DNA of 64,000 nucleotides from positions 1-64,000 of the forward strand of contig CAZITX010000001.1 of assembly GCA_964542305.1 (NCBI GenBank), given 5' to 3'. The position numbers and the translations under genes were made by a program. A model generated the notes under the pieces. The model was not told the DNA's origin. It did not search any database and saw only the letters and a list, made by a program, of their open reading frames with translations. This document shows, piece after piece, positions 51,999 through 61,083 of this stretch. Origin of the DNA: DMER64 sp964542305. Its GTDB lineage: Bacteria; Bacteroidota; Bacteroidia; Bacteroidales; UBA932. Numbering within the stretch: the stretch's first letter is position 1; each line of letters opens with the position of its first letter.

Positions 51999-53317
51999 TT
52001 CCATAATTCTTTCCAGGTTACTTTTTTACCGTACATCAAGATGCCTACCCGGTATACTTTTGCAGAAAAATGAACTACTGCCAGGAATGTAAGGAACAAC
52101 AATGCCAGGGACACCAATAATTGCCACAGGGGCACCCCTCCAAAGGGAAGACGAGCCAGCATTACCATAGGTGAAGTAAACGGTATTATGGATGCCCAAA
52201 CAGACAGGGAACTGTCCGGATACTGGAAGGTATGCATCATAATGAACAATCCCAGGATCAGGGGAATAGTAATGGGTAACTGGAATTGCTGGGTGTCTGT
52301 CTCAGCATCGGAAACAGATCCGACAGCGGCAAACATAGAGGCATACATAAGGTATCCTCCAATAAAATAAAGGCAGAAACTCAACAGGAATTTTCCGAAA
52401 TCAATTTGAGATATTGTGCTGGCTATACCAGTCAGCATTCCGTTACCTGTATCGAATGAAGCTATTGTACCGGCCAGGCCACCCTGCATTTGGGGAGCAG
52501 ATCCGGCCAGATCGGTAACGGCTCCCGTCCCTATAAGAGCCATAACCACAAACAGGATGATGGCTGTTAGCAGGATCCAGAGAAAGAACTGAAGCAGTGC
52601 AACCAGTGCAACACCTATGATTTTTCCCAACATTAATTCTACAGGTTTTACCGAGGAAATAATCACTTCGACTATGCGGTTTGTCTTTTCTTCAATCACT
52701 CCCCGGATGACCATGGACCCGTACATGAAAATGAACATATATATTAAAAAGCTGCTTAAATAAGCTATGGCCATATATACTTCCGTAATGGTTTCTTTTT
52801 CATCTCCGGTCTCTGTCCAGGTGAGGGCTTTAACCGGAATATCGGTCCTTATGTCCTCCATGATCTCTTTGAGCTGTGGGATGTTGTATGATTGTAACCG
52901 TTGTTGCTCAACCTCATTGCTGATCTGCCTGGAAACATACCTTTGAATATCCTGGTCGACCGGGCCCGTGCTGTACATTCGTACTTCCACGGTATTCCCT
53001 TCAATCGGTTCAATAACGCATAGAGCGTGCAGGTTGCGGGTATCAAAATCTTTCTTGTAATCTTCCGGATTGCCTTCCCTGCGAAACGTAAAATGGGTGT
53101 ACTCCTGGTCTTCCAGAACTTTTTCTCCTATTCCGGTTGGGTCAATGACTTCTATGTTTTTCTGATTGTTGTCTTTCAGCGTGGTCATCAGGGTAGGGAC
53201 CGTGATCAGGGCTGCCATCAAAAGAGGCGTCAGGAACGTGGCAATAAGAAATGATTTTTTTCTGACACGGATAGCGAATTCTCTTCCGACAATAAGATTT
53301 ATCTTTTTGATATTCAT
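51974..53317 (-). CDS. ABC transporter permease, NatB-like
   Basis: The 447-residue protein has an N-terminal membrane segment (REFAIRVRKKSFLIATFLTP), a large extracytoplasmic domain (about 45-180) and five or six C-terminal membrane segments. This is the ABC-2/NatB layout; the best known member exports Na+. Its start overlaps the stop of the ATPase gene by 4 bp. Confidence 0.9.
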   Translation of the reverse strand: MNIKKINLIVGREFAIRVRKKSFLIATFLTPLLMAALITVPTLMTTLKDNNQKNIEVIDPTGIGEKVLEDQEYTHFTFRREGNPEDYKKDFDTRNLHALCVIEPIEGNTVEVRMYSTGPVDQDIQRYVSRQISNEVEQQRLQSYNIPQLKEIMEDIRTDIPVKALTWTETGDEKETITEVYMAIAYLSSFLIYMFIFMYGSMVIRGVIEEKTNRIVEVIISSVKPVELMLGKIIGVALVALLQFFLWILLTAIILFVVMALIGTGAVTDLAGSAPQMQGGLAGTIASFDTGNGMLTGIASTISQIDFGKFLLSFCLYFIGGYLMYASMFAAVGSVSDAETDTQQFQLPITIPLILGLFIMMHTFQYPDSSLSVWASIIPFTSPMVMLARLPFGGVPLWQLLVSLALLFLTFLAVVHFSAKVYRVGILMYGKKVTWKELWKWMRYKNA

Positions 53318-54243
53318 TGCCTTTCCTCCTTTTGAGTTACCAGTTTAATAAATATATCGTGCATACGGGGAATGATCTCGTTCATTCCCACTATATTGGT
53401 ATGAGGTATCAGGGCTTCCAGCATTTCGTTTGTAGTATGCCCGTCTTTCAGCTCTACAGTCATACTGTAAGAACCGTCTTTTTTCCCTTGTGATATAACG
53501 GAAAAGACTGTCTTTTCCAAAAGAGCCGGATCCAACGGATCTGAAGCCCGGTAAAGGATCTCAATACGGTTGTCCCCGTGAATGCGTCGTATATCGTGGA
53601 CCTGTCCGGTGACAATTAAACGGGCATTATCTATCAGGGCGATCTCATCGCATAATTCTTCTACTGATTCCATATTATGAGTGGACAGTATGACTGAAGT
53701 CCCGTTTTCCTTCAAACGAAGAATTTCTTTCCGGATAAGATCGACATTGATCGGGTCAAACCCGCTAAAAGGTTCATCCAGGATAAGCAGTTTGGGATCG
53801 TGCATAACCGTGGTCACAAACTGAACTTTTTGAGCCATCCCTTTAGATAATTCGGTGATCTTCTTATTCCACCAGGCCTGGATGCCGAATCTCATAAACC
53901 ACGATTTCAGACTGGAAAGCGCCTGGGCATGGGACATCCCTTTCAGTTTTGCCAGGTACATTGCCTGATCCCCGATCTTCATTTTTTTATACAATCCTCT
54001 TTCCTCGGGAAGGTAGCCGATGCGAAACACATCGTTTGCAGCTAAAGGATGGTTGTCAAAAAAAACACTTCCTTCATCGGGTGCAGTAATTTGATTGACT
54101 ATCCTTAATAAGGTGGTTTTTCCCGCTCCGTTGGGTCCGAGCAACCCGAATATCTTTCCTTCGGGGACATCTATGCTGACATTATCCAATGCCAGGTGAC
54201 CGTCAAAGCGCTTAACCACATTTTTTGTAACCAGTATACTCAT
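53314..54243 (-). CDS. ABC transporter ATP-binding protein, NatA-like
   Basis: The 309-residue ATPase has Walker A GPNGAGKTTLLR, signature LSKGMAQKVQF, Walker B LLILDEPFSGFDP and switch STHNMES. An extra C-terminal domain of about 85 residues follows, as in NatA-like proteins. It heads the run that continues with the permease, split 5'-nucleotidase, tdk and alr. Confidence 0.92.
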   Translation of the reverse strand: MSILVTKNVVKRFDGHLALDNVSIDVPEGKIFGLLGPNGAGKTTLLRIVNQITAPDEGSVFFDNHPLAANDVFRIGYLPEERGLYKKMKIGDQAMYLAKLKGMSHAQALSSLKSWFMRFGIQAWWNKKITELSKGMAQKVQFVTTVMHDPKLLILDEPFSGFDPINVDLIRKEILRLKENGTSVILSTHNMESVEELCDEIALIDNARLIVTGQVHDIRRIHGDNRIEILYRASDPLDPALLEKTVFSVISQGKKDGSYSMTVELKDGHTTNEMLEALIPHTNIVGMNEIIPRMHDIFIKLVTQKEERQ

Positions 54244-54278
54244 AGATTTACAATAGGGGTTAGAAATAAACTATCCGA

Positions 54279-54286
54279 CAAATATA
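54279..54286 (-). promoter_or_regulatory. -7 element (TATATTTG) for the natAB-like operon
   Basis: An exact minus-strand match, 35 nt before the ATPase ATG, in the only real gap between this operon and the upstream one. Confidence 0.6.
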
Positions 54287-54300
54287 ATAAAAAACAGTCC

Positions 54301-54945
54301 TCATTTAAGGTACCAGCCAATTTTACCTGCCTGTTCAACTGTTAAAATTTTATCGCGGACCAGGTTGGCAACGGTACAGGAATCCTGACCGGCCGCTTCC
54401 CTGTATCTGATGATGCACCGGGCCAGGTACCTTCCTATGTAAATATGAGAGGCCAGCTGATCTTCGGTAACTGTTTTAAGATCCATTTTTTTTATAAAAG
54501 AAGTGTCCACAAAAACATTATCATAAAAGCCCAGAAGCCGTTCTTTATCCATCCCGTAAACTTCCAGGAGTTGTTCAGGAACAGAAAACCCGCCGAGTTT
54601 TTCACGGTATTCCAGGATTTTGGCTGCGTAATAGGGTCCGATGCCGTATAATTTGACCAGTTCCGCACTGTCGGCCGTGTTGAGTTCAATTTTCATGGGA
54701 ACAAAAGGGAGGTATGAATCAGGTCCGGAACGCGTTTTATTTTTTATTGTGTCTTCTTGTTTTTTATTTGACAGAGGACTTAAAAAAGTATTACAGTATT
54801 CAAGGAAGAGACCGGAGGATTGCCGGATCTCCCTATATCTGAACAGAGACAACCTGCCGGGGATCATCCTCAGCGAAAATAAAACCAAAACGGCAGCTAT
54901 CCCGGAAGCATGAATTATATAGTGATGCCTGTTACCCCACTTCAT
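54301..54945 (-). CDS. Membrane-anchored helix-hairpin-helix protein, ComEA-like
   Basis: The 214-residue protein has one N-terminal membrane helix (about 10-27), a polar linker, and two HhH modules. The first is ELNTADSAELVKLYGIGPY (about 87-105) with AKILEYRE, and the second is near LKTVTEDQLASHIYIGRYLA. The architecture resembles ComEA-type DNA-binding proteins, although the length and double motif are more like the Bacteroidota general HhH family. The start overlaps rsmI by 14 bp. A role in DNA binding at the membrane is inferred. Confidence 0.82.
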   Translation of the reverse strand: MKWGNRHHYIIHASGIAAVLVLFSLRMIPGRLSLFRYREIRQSSGLFLEYCNTFLSPLSNKKQEDTIKNKTRSGPDSYLPFVPMKIELNTADSAELVKLYGIGPYYAAKILEYREKLGGFSVPEQLLEVYGMDKERLLGFYDNVFVDTSFIKKMDLKTVTEDQLASHIYIGRYLARCIIRYREAAGQDSCTVANLVRDKILTVEQAGKIGWYLK

Positions 54946-55624
54946 TTTCTTTCCCTTTCCCTTTCAGCACAATAACGATCTCTCCCCTGGGAGTGTGATC
55001 CCTGAACCAATCACATACATAAGCGAGTGTTCCCCGGACTGTCTCTTCATGAAGTTTGCTTATCTCCCGGCTCACGGAAACTTCTCTTTCCGGACCCAGA
55101 ACGGAGGACAGCTCTTCCAGCGTTTTTAACAGCCGGAAGGGGGATTCATACAATATGACCGTACGGGTTTCCGATCTGTAAGATTCCACACGGGCACGCC
55201 TGCCTTTCCTGACCGGTAAAAAACCCTCAAAACAAAAACGGTCGGTTGGGAATCCGCTGTTCACCAAAGCGGGGATCAGTGCTGTGGGCCCCGGCAGACA
55301 TTCCACATCAATACCGGCTGCCAGGCATTCCCTGATGAGCAAATACCCGGGGTCGGATATCCCGGGGGTCCCGGCATCACTTATAAGGGCGGCCCGGACG
55401 CCTTCCTGAATTTTCTGCACAACGGAGCGAACCTGTTTGTGTTCGTTAAATTTGTGGAATGATTCCATATGAGTTCCGATGCCGTATTTTTTCAGAAGAA
55501 TACTGCTTGTACGTGTATCTTCAGCAAGTATAAGATCGGCCTCTTTGAGCACATTCAGAGCTCGTGTGGTAATATCTTCCAGGTTCCCTATAGGTGTGGG
55601 GACTATAGTGAGTTTAGAACACAT
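54932..55624 (-). CDS. rsmI: 16S rRNA (cytidine-1402-2'-O)-methyltransferase
   Basis: The protein has 230 residues from the ATG at 55624; an ATG two codons earlier is also in frame. It is a tetrapyrrole methylase-fold enzyme with VPTPIGNLEDITTRAL, AEDTRTSSILLKKY and the glycine-rich SAM site ALISDAGTPGISDPGY. It 2'-O-methylates C1402 in the ribosomal P site. The start overlaps the upstream hypothetical gene. Confidence 0.95.
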   Translation of the reverse strand: MCSKLTIVPTPIGNLEDITTRALNVLKEADLILAEDTRTSSILLKKYGIGTHMESFHKFNEHKQVRSVVQKIQEGVRAALISDAGTPGISDPGYLLIRECLAAGIDVECLPGPTALIPALVNSGFPTDRFCFEGFLPVRKGRRARVESYRSETRTVILYESPFRLLKTLEELSSVLGPEREVSVSREISKLHEETVRGTLAYVCDWFRDHTPRGEIVIVLKGKGKENEVG

Positions 55625-56102
55625 CTTCAAGTTGTGTAAGAAATTTCTGTACGGCGGGAGATGATAGTTCCCAGAGGGGAAAACGCTCAGCCAGATAGGC
55701 TTCGGCTTGCTGCATAGTCTTTACATCCTGAAGCTCGGTCAGCGTCTTGTTATACAGGTCGCGATCCTGAGAAAACAAGACTTTTTCATAAAGAAACCTG
55801 TCGTTCAGGGGTATGACCTCTTTCAAAGGCCTGCCGTTTTTTGTTTTTGCCAATGAATCTGCAAGGGTGGGTCGTTGGGCAAATCCGGAAAACAGATCCC
55901 CGATGGTTTCAGGCTCATGCCCGGATTCAGGCTCATGCCCGGATTCAGGCTGCGGTTCCGGATTCGGCTCCCGTTCCGGTTGCGAATCTAGTTCAAAAAC
56001 TTGTTCCTCAGGTTGGTCAACGGCAGGATCCAATAATGCTTCAATCTTCTGCTCCAGTAGTGCCAGCAGTTCTTTTATTTCCTTATATTCCTTTGAATTC
56101 AC
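55614..56102 (-). CDS. Conserved hypothetical protein with Pro/Glu repeats
   Basis: The 162-residue soluble protein has three parts: an N-terminal coiled coil (EIKELLALLEQKIEALL), a low-complexity Pro/Glu/Ser-rich linker (about 40-65) carrying a duplicated GHEPES unit, and a conserved C-terminal helical domain (IPLNDRFLYEKVLFSQDRDL; AEAYLAERFPLWE). I do not recognise a characterised family. It sits between the TonB-like gene and rsmI in a housekeeping run. Confidence 0.72.
   Translation of the reverse strand: MNSKEYKEIKELLALLEQKIEALLDPAVDQPEEQVFELDSQPEREPNPEPQPESGHEPESGHEPETIGDLFSGFAQRPTLADSLAKTKNGRPLKEVIPLNDRFLYEKVLFSQDRDLYNKTLTELQDVKTMQQAEAYLAERFPLWELSSPAVQKFLTQLEDVF
55912..55947 (+). repeat. 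Two perfect tandem 18-bp repeats
   Basis: GGCTCATGCCCGGATTCA at 55912 and 55930, followed by a degenerate third unit. They encode the GHEPES repeats in the linker of the hypothetical protein and keep the frame. Confidence 0.9.
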
Positions 56103-56126
56103 ATTTCAAAGTTACATATTTAATGG

Positions 56127-56837
56127 TTATTGAGGAATAAAACGGTAGACAATTTCTCCACTTTGCAGGGAAGGAGCTTCGGTGGACGCAGTAAACCGGC
56201 TTTGTTTTGCCGCGCGCAGGGCAAACTCTCGCAAACACCTGTTCCTGGAAGAAAAATCATCCACTATGTCAGCTTTTTGTACGTATCCTTTTTGGTCCAC
56301 GGCAATCAATACAGTAACGTCACCCCCTCCTATGCATTTGTATACCGGAATGGGCAGGCTCATGGCTTTTCGTCCTTTTAAGGTGTATTCCAGGACAGAT
56401 GGTCCTGTATACGGTTTAACGTTATCTTCTTTTTCCTTTTTAGGGGGAGCAGCAATGTTTTCCTCACCTCCCTCATCTTCTACGGCTTCCCGGGCCGCAT
56501 CCAGACGTTTCTGCAATTCCTCGGCTTCTTCGTATACGCGTGAAGGATCCTCATGCCGGTCGTCTTTGAGATTCTGATTTCGCTGTGTCGCATCTACTGC
56601 AACGTTCCTGGATTGCTGTTCTATACCGGAGAGAAGGTCTTCCAATTGGGCACTCAATTGGGCACGCATTTGTTCCCTTTGGAGTTGCGCCTCCAGTTCT
56701 TCCTGCTGGGAAAAGTCCAGGACAAAAGAGGATTCTTTCTGTAAAAGCGAATTGATTTGAAACAATAAAAAGATGATCAGGGCGACCAGATGTACGATCA
56801 CCGTAAGATAGATTCCTGTTTTTGTTTCTTTTTTCAT
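56127..56837 (-). CDS. TonB-like periplasm-spanning protein
   Basis: The protein has 236 residues from the ATG at 56837 (MKKETKTGI). One N-terminal membrane helix (LTVIVHLVALIIFLLFQI) is followed by a long charged helical linker with coiled-coil character (Gln/Glu/Arg-rich, about 40-130). A C-terminal domain contains a TonB_C-like segment (VTVLIAVDQKGYVQKADIVD; CLREFALRAAKQSRF). It is probably an energy transducer or envelope-spanning protein rather than a classical TonB, because the usual Pro-rich region is absent. Confidence 0.75.
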   Translation of the reverse strand: MKKETKTGIYLTVIVHLVALIIFLLFQINSLLQKESSFVLDFSQQEELEAQLQREQMRAQLSAQLEDLLSGIEQQSRNVAVDATQRNQNLKDDRHEDPSRVYEEAEELQKRLDAAREAVEDEGGEENIAAPPKKEKEDNVKPYTGPSVLEYTLKGRKAMSLPIPVYKCIGGGDVTVLIAVDQKGYVQKADIVDDFSSRNRCLREFALRAAKQSRFTASTEAPSLQSGEIVYRFIPQ

Positions 56838-56849
56838 TCCGAACAAAGG

Positions 56850-57464
56850 TTACCTGGTTAACAGGGCCTGTTCGATGGTAGATATCAACACATTAATTGC
56901 TACCGTATTGTGTCCGCCCTGGGGTACTATGATGTCGGCATAACGTTTTGTGGGTTCAATAAACTGAAGGTGCATGGGTTTTACTGTCTTCTCGTAACGT
57001 TCCAGTACCTTGTTGACAGACCTTCCCCTTTCAATTATATCCCTGGATATAACCCTGGATAAACGGTCGTCGGGATCTGCATCTACATAGATTTTCATAT
57101 CCAGACAGTCTCTCAGTGGCGGATCAGTGAAGATCAGTATGCCTTCCACTATGATGATCTGTGTAGGTTCAATGTGGATCGTTTCCCTGGAACGGGTACA
57201 TGTAATGTAGGAATACATGGGTTGTTCTATGGGATTTCCTGCTTTTAGCTGCAACAGGTGTTTTACCATAAGTTCCCAGTCAATGGATTCCGGATGGTCA
57301 AAGTTGAGTTCCTGTCTCTGTTCCAATGGCAGGTGAGAGTTGTCTTTGTAATAGGAATCCTGGGGGATGACAGTAATTTGCTTTTGATCCAGATTTTCCA
57401 GTATTTTATTTACCACGGTTGTTTTCCCGGAACCGGTTCCACCGGCAATACCAATTATTAACAT
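56850..57464 (-). CDS. udk: Uridine kinase
   Basis: The 204-residue P-loop kinase has GGTGSGKTTVVNKI and the family motifs IPQDSYYKDNSHL, NFDHPESIDW and DADPDDRLSRVISRDI. It phosphorylates uridine and cytidine for pyrimidine salvage. One base separates it from the asnS stop. Confidence 0.96.
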   Translation of the reverse strand: MLIIGIAGGTGSGKTTVVNKILENLDQKQITVIPQDSYYKDNSHLPLEQRQELNFDHPESIDWELMVKHLLQLKAGNPIEQPMYSYITCTRSRETIHIEPTQIIIVEGILIFTDPPLRDCLDMKIYVDADPDDRLSRVISRDIIERGRSVNKVLERYEKTVKPMHLQFIEPTKRYADIIVPQGGHNTVAINVLISTIEQALLTR

Positions 57465-57465
57465 G

Positions 57466-58857
57466 TTAGAATTCAGCAGATTTTGGAGTTCGTGGAAAAG
57501 GAATTACATCCCGGATATTTGCCATTCCGGTAATAAACAGAAGCAAGCGCTCAAACCCCAGTCCGAAACCCGAATGCGGGGCGGTCCCAAAGCGTCTGGT
57601 GTCCAGGTACCAGTCCAGGTTTTCTTCAGACATGTCCATCTCAACTATCTTTTTGCGGAGTATTTCCAGGTTTTCTTCACGCTGGGACCCTCCTATGATC
57701 TCCCCGATTTTGGGAAAAAGAATGTCCATGGCCCGTACGGTTTTTCCGTCCGGGTTCTCTTTCATGTAAAAAGCCTTGATCTCTTTGGGATAGTCTGTTA
57801 AAATAACGGGACGTTTAAAATGTTTTTCGACCAGGTACCTTTCATGTTCACTCTGCAGATCCACACCCCAGGAAACAGGATATTCAAATGCCTGTCCGCT
57901 GGCAGTCAGAATCTGGATGCCTTCCGTATAGGTAAGACGGACAAATTCTGTGTTGCAAACGCTTTCAAGCCTGTTGATCAGGTCCTTGTCTATCATGTTA
58001 TTCAAAAATTCAATATCAGCGGCACAATTTTCAAGGGCATACTTTACCAGGTATTTGATAAAGTCTTCGGCCAGGTCCATATTGTCAACAATGTCGTAAA
58101 AGGCCATTTCCGGTTCTATCATCCAGAACTCGGCAAGGTGCCTGGGCGTATTGCTGTTCTCTGCTCTGAAAGTTGGACCGAAAGTATAAATTTCTCCAAG
58201 GGCCAGGGCTCCCAGTTCTCCTTCCAGCTGGCCGCTTACGGTAAGACTTGTCTGACGGCCGAAAAAATCTTTAGAATAATCTATTGAATTATCTTTTTCT
58301 TTGGGCGGGTTGTTCAGATCCAGGGTGGTTACCTGGAACATGGCTCCGGCTCCTTCACAGTCAGACGCTGTGATAATGGGAGTATGCATATAAACAAACC
58401 CGTTATCGTTAAAATATTTGTGGATGGCATAAGCCATAGCATGACGGATTCTGAATATACAGCCGAATGTGTTGGTTCTGGGTCTGAGATGCGCGATCTC
58501 ACGCAGGAATTCCATGCTGTGCCCTTTCTTTTGTAAGGGATAAACAGCAGGGTCTGCGGTTCCGTATATTTCAATTTCATTGGCCTTTATCTCAACGGCT
58601 TGTTGTGTCCCTACAGAGGAGACCAGTTCGCCTTTAACACGGATGCAGGCCCCGGTAGTGATGGGGCGGAGTTGTTCTTCCGTGAAGACGGTCATATCAC
58701 ATACAATCTGTACGTTATGGATGGTAGAGCCGTCATTCAAAGCAATGAAAGCAATGTTTTTGTTACCCCTTTTGGTTCGTACCCAGCCTTTTACCTGCAC
58801 GGTAATTCCGGCCTGCATTTTGAGAAGGTCAATGATTCTGGTGCGTGATTTTATCAT
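57466..58857 (-). CDS. asnS: Asparaginyl-tRNA synthetase
   Basis: The 463-residue class IIb synthetase has an N-terminal OB-fold anticodon-binding domain (VQVKGWVRTKRGNKNIAFIAL). Motif 2 lies in TFRAENSNTPRHLAEFWMIE, and motif 3 is GFGLGFERLLLFITGM. It charges tRNA-Asn directly. Confidence 0.97.
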   Translation of the reverse strand: MIKSRTRIIDLLKMQAGITVQVKGWVRTKRGNKNIAFIALNDGSTIHNVQIVCDMTVFTEEQLRPITTGACIRVKGELVSSVGTQQAVEIKANEIEIYGTADPAVYPLQKKGHSMEFLREIAHLRPRTNTFGCIFRIRHAMAYAIHKYFNDNGFVYMHTPIITASDCEGAGAMFQVTTLDLNNPPKEKDNSIDYSKDFFGRQTSLTVSGQLEGELGALALGEIYTFGPTFRAENSNTPRHLAEFWMIEPEMAFYDIVDNMDLAEDFIKYLVKYALENCAADIEFLNNMIDKDLINRLESVCNTEFVRLTYTEGIQILTASGQAFEYPVSWGVDLQSEHERYLVEKHFKRPVILTDYPKEIKAFYMKENPDGKTVRAMDILFPKIGEIIGGSQREENLEILRKKIVEMDMSEENLDWYLDTRRFGTAPHSGFGLGFERLLLFITGMANIRDVIPFPRTPKSAEF

Positions 58858-58862
58858 AATGG

Positions 58863-60257
58863 TTAATATCTGTAATAGTCCGGTTTATAAGGGCCTTCAA
58901 TGGAAAATCCAATGTAATCAGCTTGTTTTTTTGTCATACGTGTTAGTTTGACACCCAGGTAATCCAGGTGCAGACGTGCCACTTCTTCATCCAGATGTTT
59001 GGGAAGCTGATAGACACCCAATTTATAATCTGTTTTCCAAAGATTGATCTGGGCCAGGACCTGGTTGGAAAAAGAGTTGCTCATTACAAATGAAGAATGT
59101 CCGGTAGCACATCCCAGGTTCACCAGGCGTCCTTCAGCCAGAAGAATGATTGAGTGACCGTCTGGAAAAGTAAATTTATCTACCTGGGGTTTGATATTGT
59201 CTTTTCTAATATCCGGATAAGACGAGAGGGCATCCACTTGGATTTCATTGTCAAAGTGCCCAATGTTGCATACTATGGAATGATCCCTCATTTTTTCCAT
59301 ATGTTCCAAACGGACCACATCACAGTTGCCGGTTGCCGTAACGAAGATCCTCGCTTCTTCCAGGCAATCTTCCAGTGTACGGACTTCAAAACCTTCAACA
59401 GAGGCCTGAAGAGCGCAGATAGGATCGATCTCGGTAACCAAGACGCGTGCTCCGTAAGAGCGCAAACTCCTGGCACATCCTTTTCCGACATCTCCGTAAC
59501 CGCATACTACAACAACTTTTCCTGCGATCATAACATCGGTTGCCCGTTTGATCCCATCTGCCAGTGATTCATGGCATCCGTAAAGGTTGTCGAACTTTGA
59601 TTTTGTAACAGAATCATTCACGTTAATGGCAGGAAACAGGAGTTCTCCTTTGTCAAACATCTGGTATAGACGGTGAACCCCGGTAGTTGTTTCCTCGCTG
59701 ACGCCTCTCATGCCTTCTGCCATACGGGTCCACATCCCGGGCCTTTCTTTAAGTGTTTTTCTCAAGAGGGCAGCAATTACTTTTTCTTCAGTGCTTCCGT
59801 TCATCGTATCAAGAATGGAACTGTCTTTTTCGGCCAGAACTCCTTTATGTATCAGAAGTGTGGCGTCTCCTCCGTCATCCACGATCATATGAGGACCTGT
59901 TTCACCGGGAAAAGACAATGCCTGAAGGGTGCACCACCAATAATCTTCCAATGTTTCACCCTTCCATGCAAAAACAGGAATATCGGTTTCCACTATTGCT
60001 GCTGCTGCATGGTCCTGTGTTGAAAAGATATTGCAGGAAGCCCACCTTACATCTGCTCCGAGTGTTTTGAGTGTTTCAATAAGCACTGCTGTTTGTACGG
60101 TCATATGGAGACTTCCTGTAATGCGGGCACCCCGCAAAGGTTTTTCTTCACCGTATCGCTTGCGCAAGGTCATAAGTCCGGGCATTTCCCTTTCGGCCAG
60201 CTCAATTTCCTTCCTTCCGAATGCAGCTAGTCCGGGATCTTTTATCTTGTAATCCAT
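58863..60257 (-). CDS. ahcY: Adenosylhomocysteinase
   Basis: The protein has 464 residues from the ATG at 60257 (MDYKIKDPGLAAFGR). It has NAD-binding motif VCGYGDVGKGCARSL, substrate site CNIFSTQDHAAAAI, and the C-terminal YKPDYYRY. It hydrolyses S-adenosylhomocysteine to adenosine and homocysteine. The operon continues into asnS, 5 bp downstream. No SAH riboswitch fits in the short leader. Confidence 0.97.
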   Translation of the reverse strand: MDYKIKDPGLAAFGRKEIELAEREMPGLMTLRKRYGEEKPLRGARITGSLHMTVQTAVLIETLKTLGADVRWASCNIFSTQDHAAAAIVETDIPVFAWKGETLEDYWWCTLQALSFPGETGPHMIVDDGGDATLLIHKGVLAEKDSSILDTMNGSTEEKVIAALLRKTLKERPGMWTRMAEGMRGVSEETTTGVHRLYQMFDKGELLFPAINVNDSVTKSKFDNLYGCHESLADGIKRATDVMIAGKVVVVCGYGDVGKGCARSLRSYGARVLVTEIDPICALQASVEGFEVRTLEDCLEEARIFVTATGNCDVVRLEHMEKMRDHSIVCNIGHFDNEIQVDALSSYPDIRKDNIKPQVDKFTFPDGHSIILLAEGRLVNLGCATGHSSFVMSNSFSNQVLAQINLWKTDYKLGVYQLPKHLDEEVARLHLDYLGVKLTRMTKKQADYIGFSIEGPYKPDYYRY

Positions 60258-60271
60258 TTCTATTTTTTTTG

Positions 60272-60279
60272 CAAAGGTA
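60272..60279 (-). promoter_or_regulatory. -7 element (TACCTTTG) for the ahcY operon
   Basis: An exact minus-strand match, 14 nt before the ahcY ATG. Confidence 0.6.
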
Positions 60280-60300
60280 AGCAAAAAACAAAATCAGGTC

Positions 60301-61083
60301 TCAAAAGCCCAGAGTTTCCTTAAGCGTTCTGTAGCCCGATGCGCTTATCCGAATGGATTTGCCGTTATTCAGAATAATTAGTTGTTGTTGCCCGTAGCGT
60401 TCAATACGGTTTATTTTTGCCACATTGACAATAAAAGAACGGTGAATTCTTACAAAGCGTGAAGGAGGCAGGATATCCTGTACATGTTTCATTGTTTCCT
60501 CTTTCAGCCAGGATCCTTTTTCGGTTACAAGTGAAATGTAATCCCCGTCGGCCTGAATAAACAGGAGCTCTTCCAGGGGGATTACCTTGATCCCGTTACC
60601 GGCTCTGACTGTGATCTTATCTGTATAGTTCACAGGAGTTGAGATCCCGGACTTTTGTTCCGTATCAGATTCTTCCGTGAGCTCTGCGGTTACACGTATT
60701 TTTCTCCAAAACCCAAAAATTACGGTTAGCAAGATGATGACAAAAATCCGTAACGGGATGGTTTCATAGTAAAGGAGAAAACGTTCATGCGGTAAATACA
60801 GATACATAACCAATACCGGCAGACCGCCTACAGCTATAAAAAATATCATAATCTGCACGTACACGGGCATTCCGTATACGTGCATTTTTTGCAGAAAAAA
60901 AACAAAAAACAAAATACAGCCTGTAATTACCAGGGAATCAACCAGGTATTCTTTCCATCCAAGAGACACAAAAGAGCCTAGAAGAAAGGCATAAAGGAAC
61001 GAAGTGGCCAGTATAAACCCTAAACAGGCTGTCCATTGATATTTATTTAACTTCTCCACCTCCAAAGACACATTCAGCTTCAA
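60301..61083 (-). CDS. LytTR domain regulator with N-terminal membrane domain
   Basis: The protein has up to 260 residues. Four hydrophobic segments (about 17-125) are followed by a linker and a LytTR DNA-binding domain (about 160-258; LLFIQADGDYISLVTEKG, RFVRIHRSFIVNVAKI). There is no ATG before the first membrane segment. The frame opens at a TTG at 61083, and GTG or TTG codons at 61074, 61068 and 61062 are alternatives, so the start is uncertain. The 5' end overlaps the LiaF-like gene by up to 41 bp. It is probably a one-component regulator of envelope stress, cotranscribed with that gene. Confidence 0.85.
   Translation of the reverse strand: MKLNVSLEVEKLNKYQWTACLGFILATSFLYAFLLGSFVSLGWKEYLVDSLVITGCILFFVFFLQKMHVYGMPVYVQIMIFFIAVGGLPVLVMYLYLPHERFLLYYETIPLRIFVIILLTVIFGFWRKIRVTAELTEESDTEQKSGISTPVNYTDKITVRAGNGIKVIPLEELLFIQADGDYISLVTEKGSWLKEETMKHVQDILPPSRFVRIHRSFIVNVAKINRIERYGQQQLIILNNGKSIRISASGYRTLKETLGF

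Noticed and set aside
60258..60300. Possible SAH or SAM riboswitch before ahcY
   Set aside because: The gap to the next gene is 43 bp and the promoter element takes part of it; no conserved pairing was seen.
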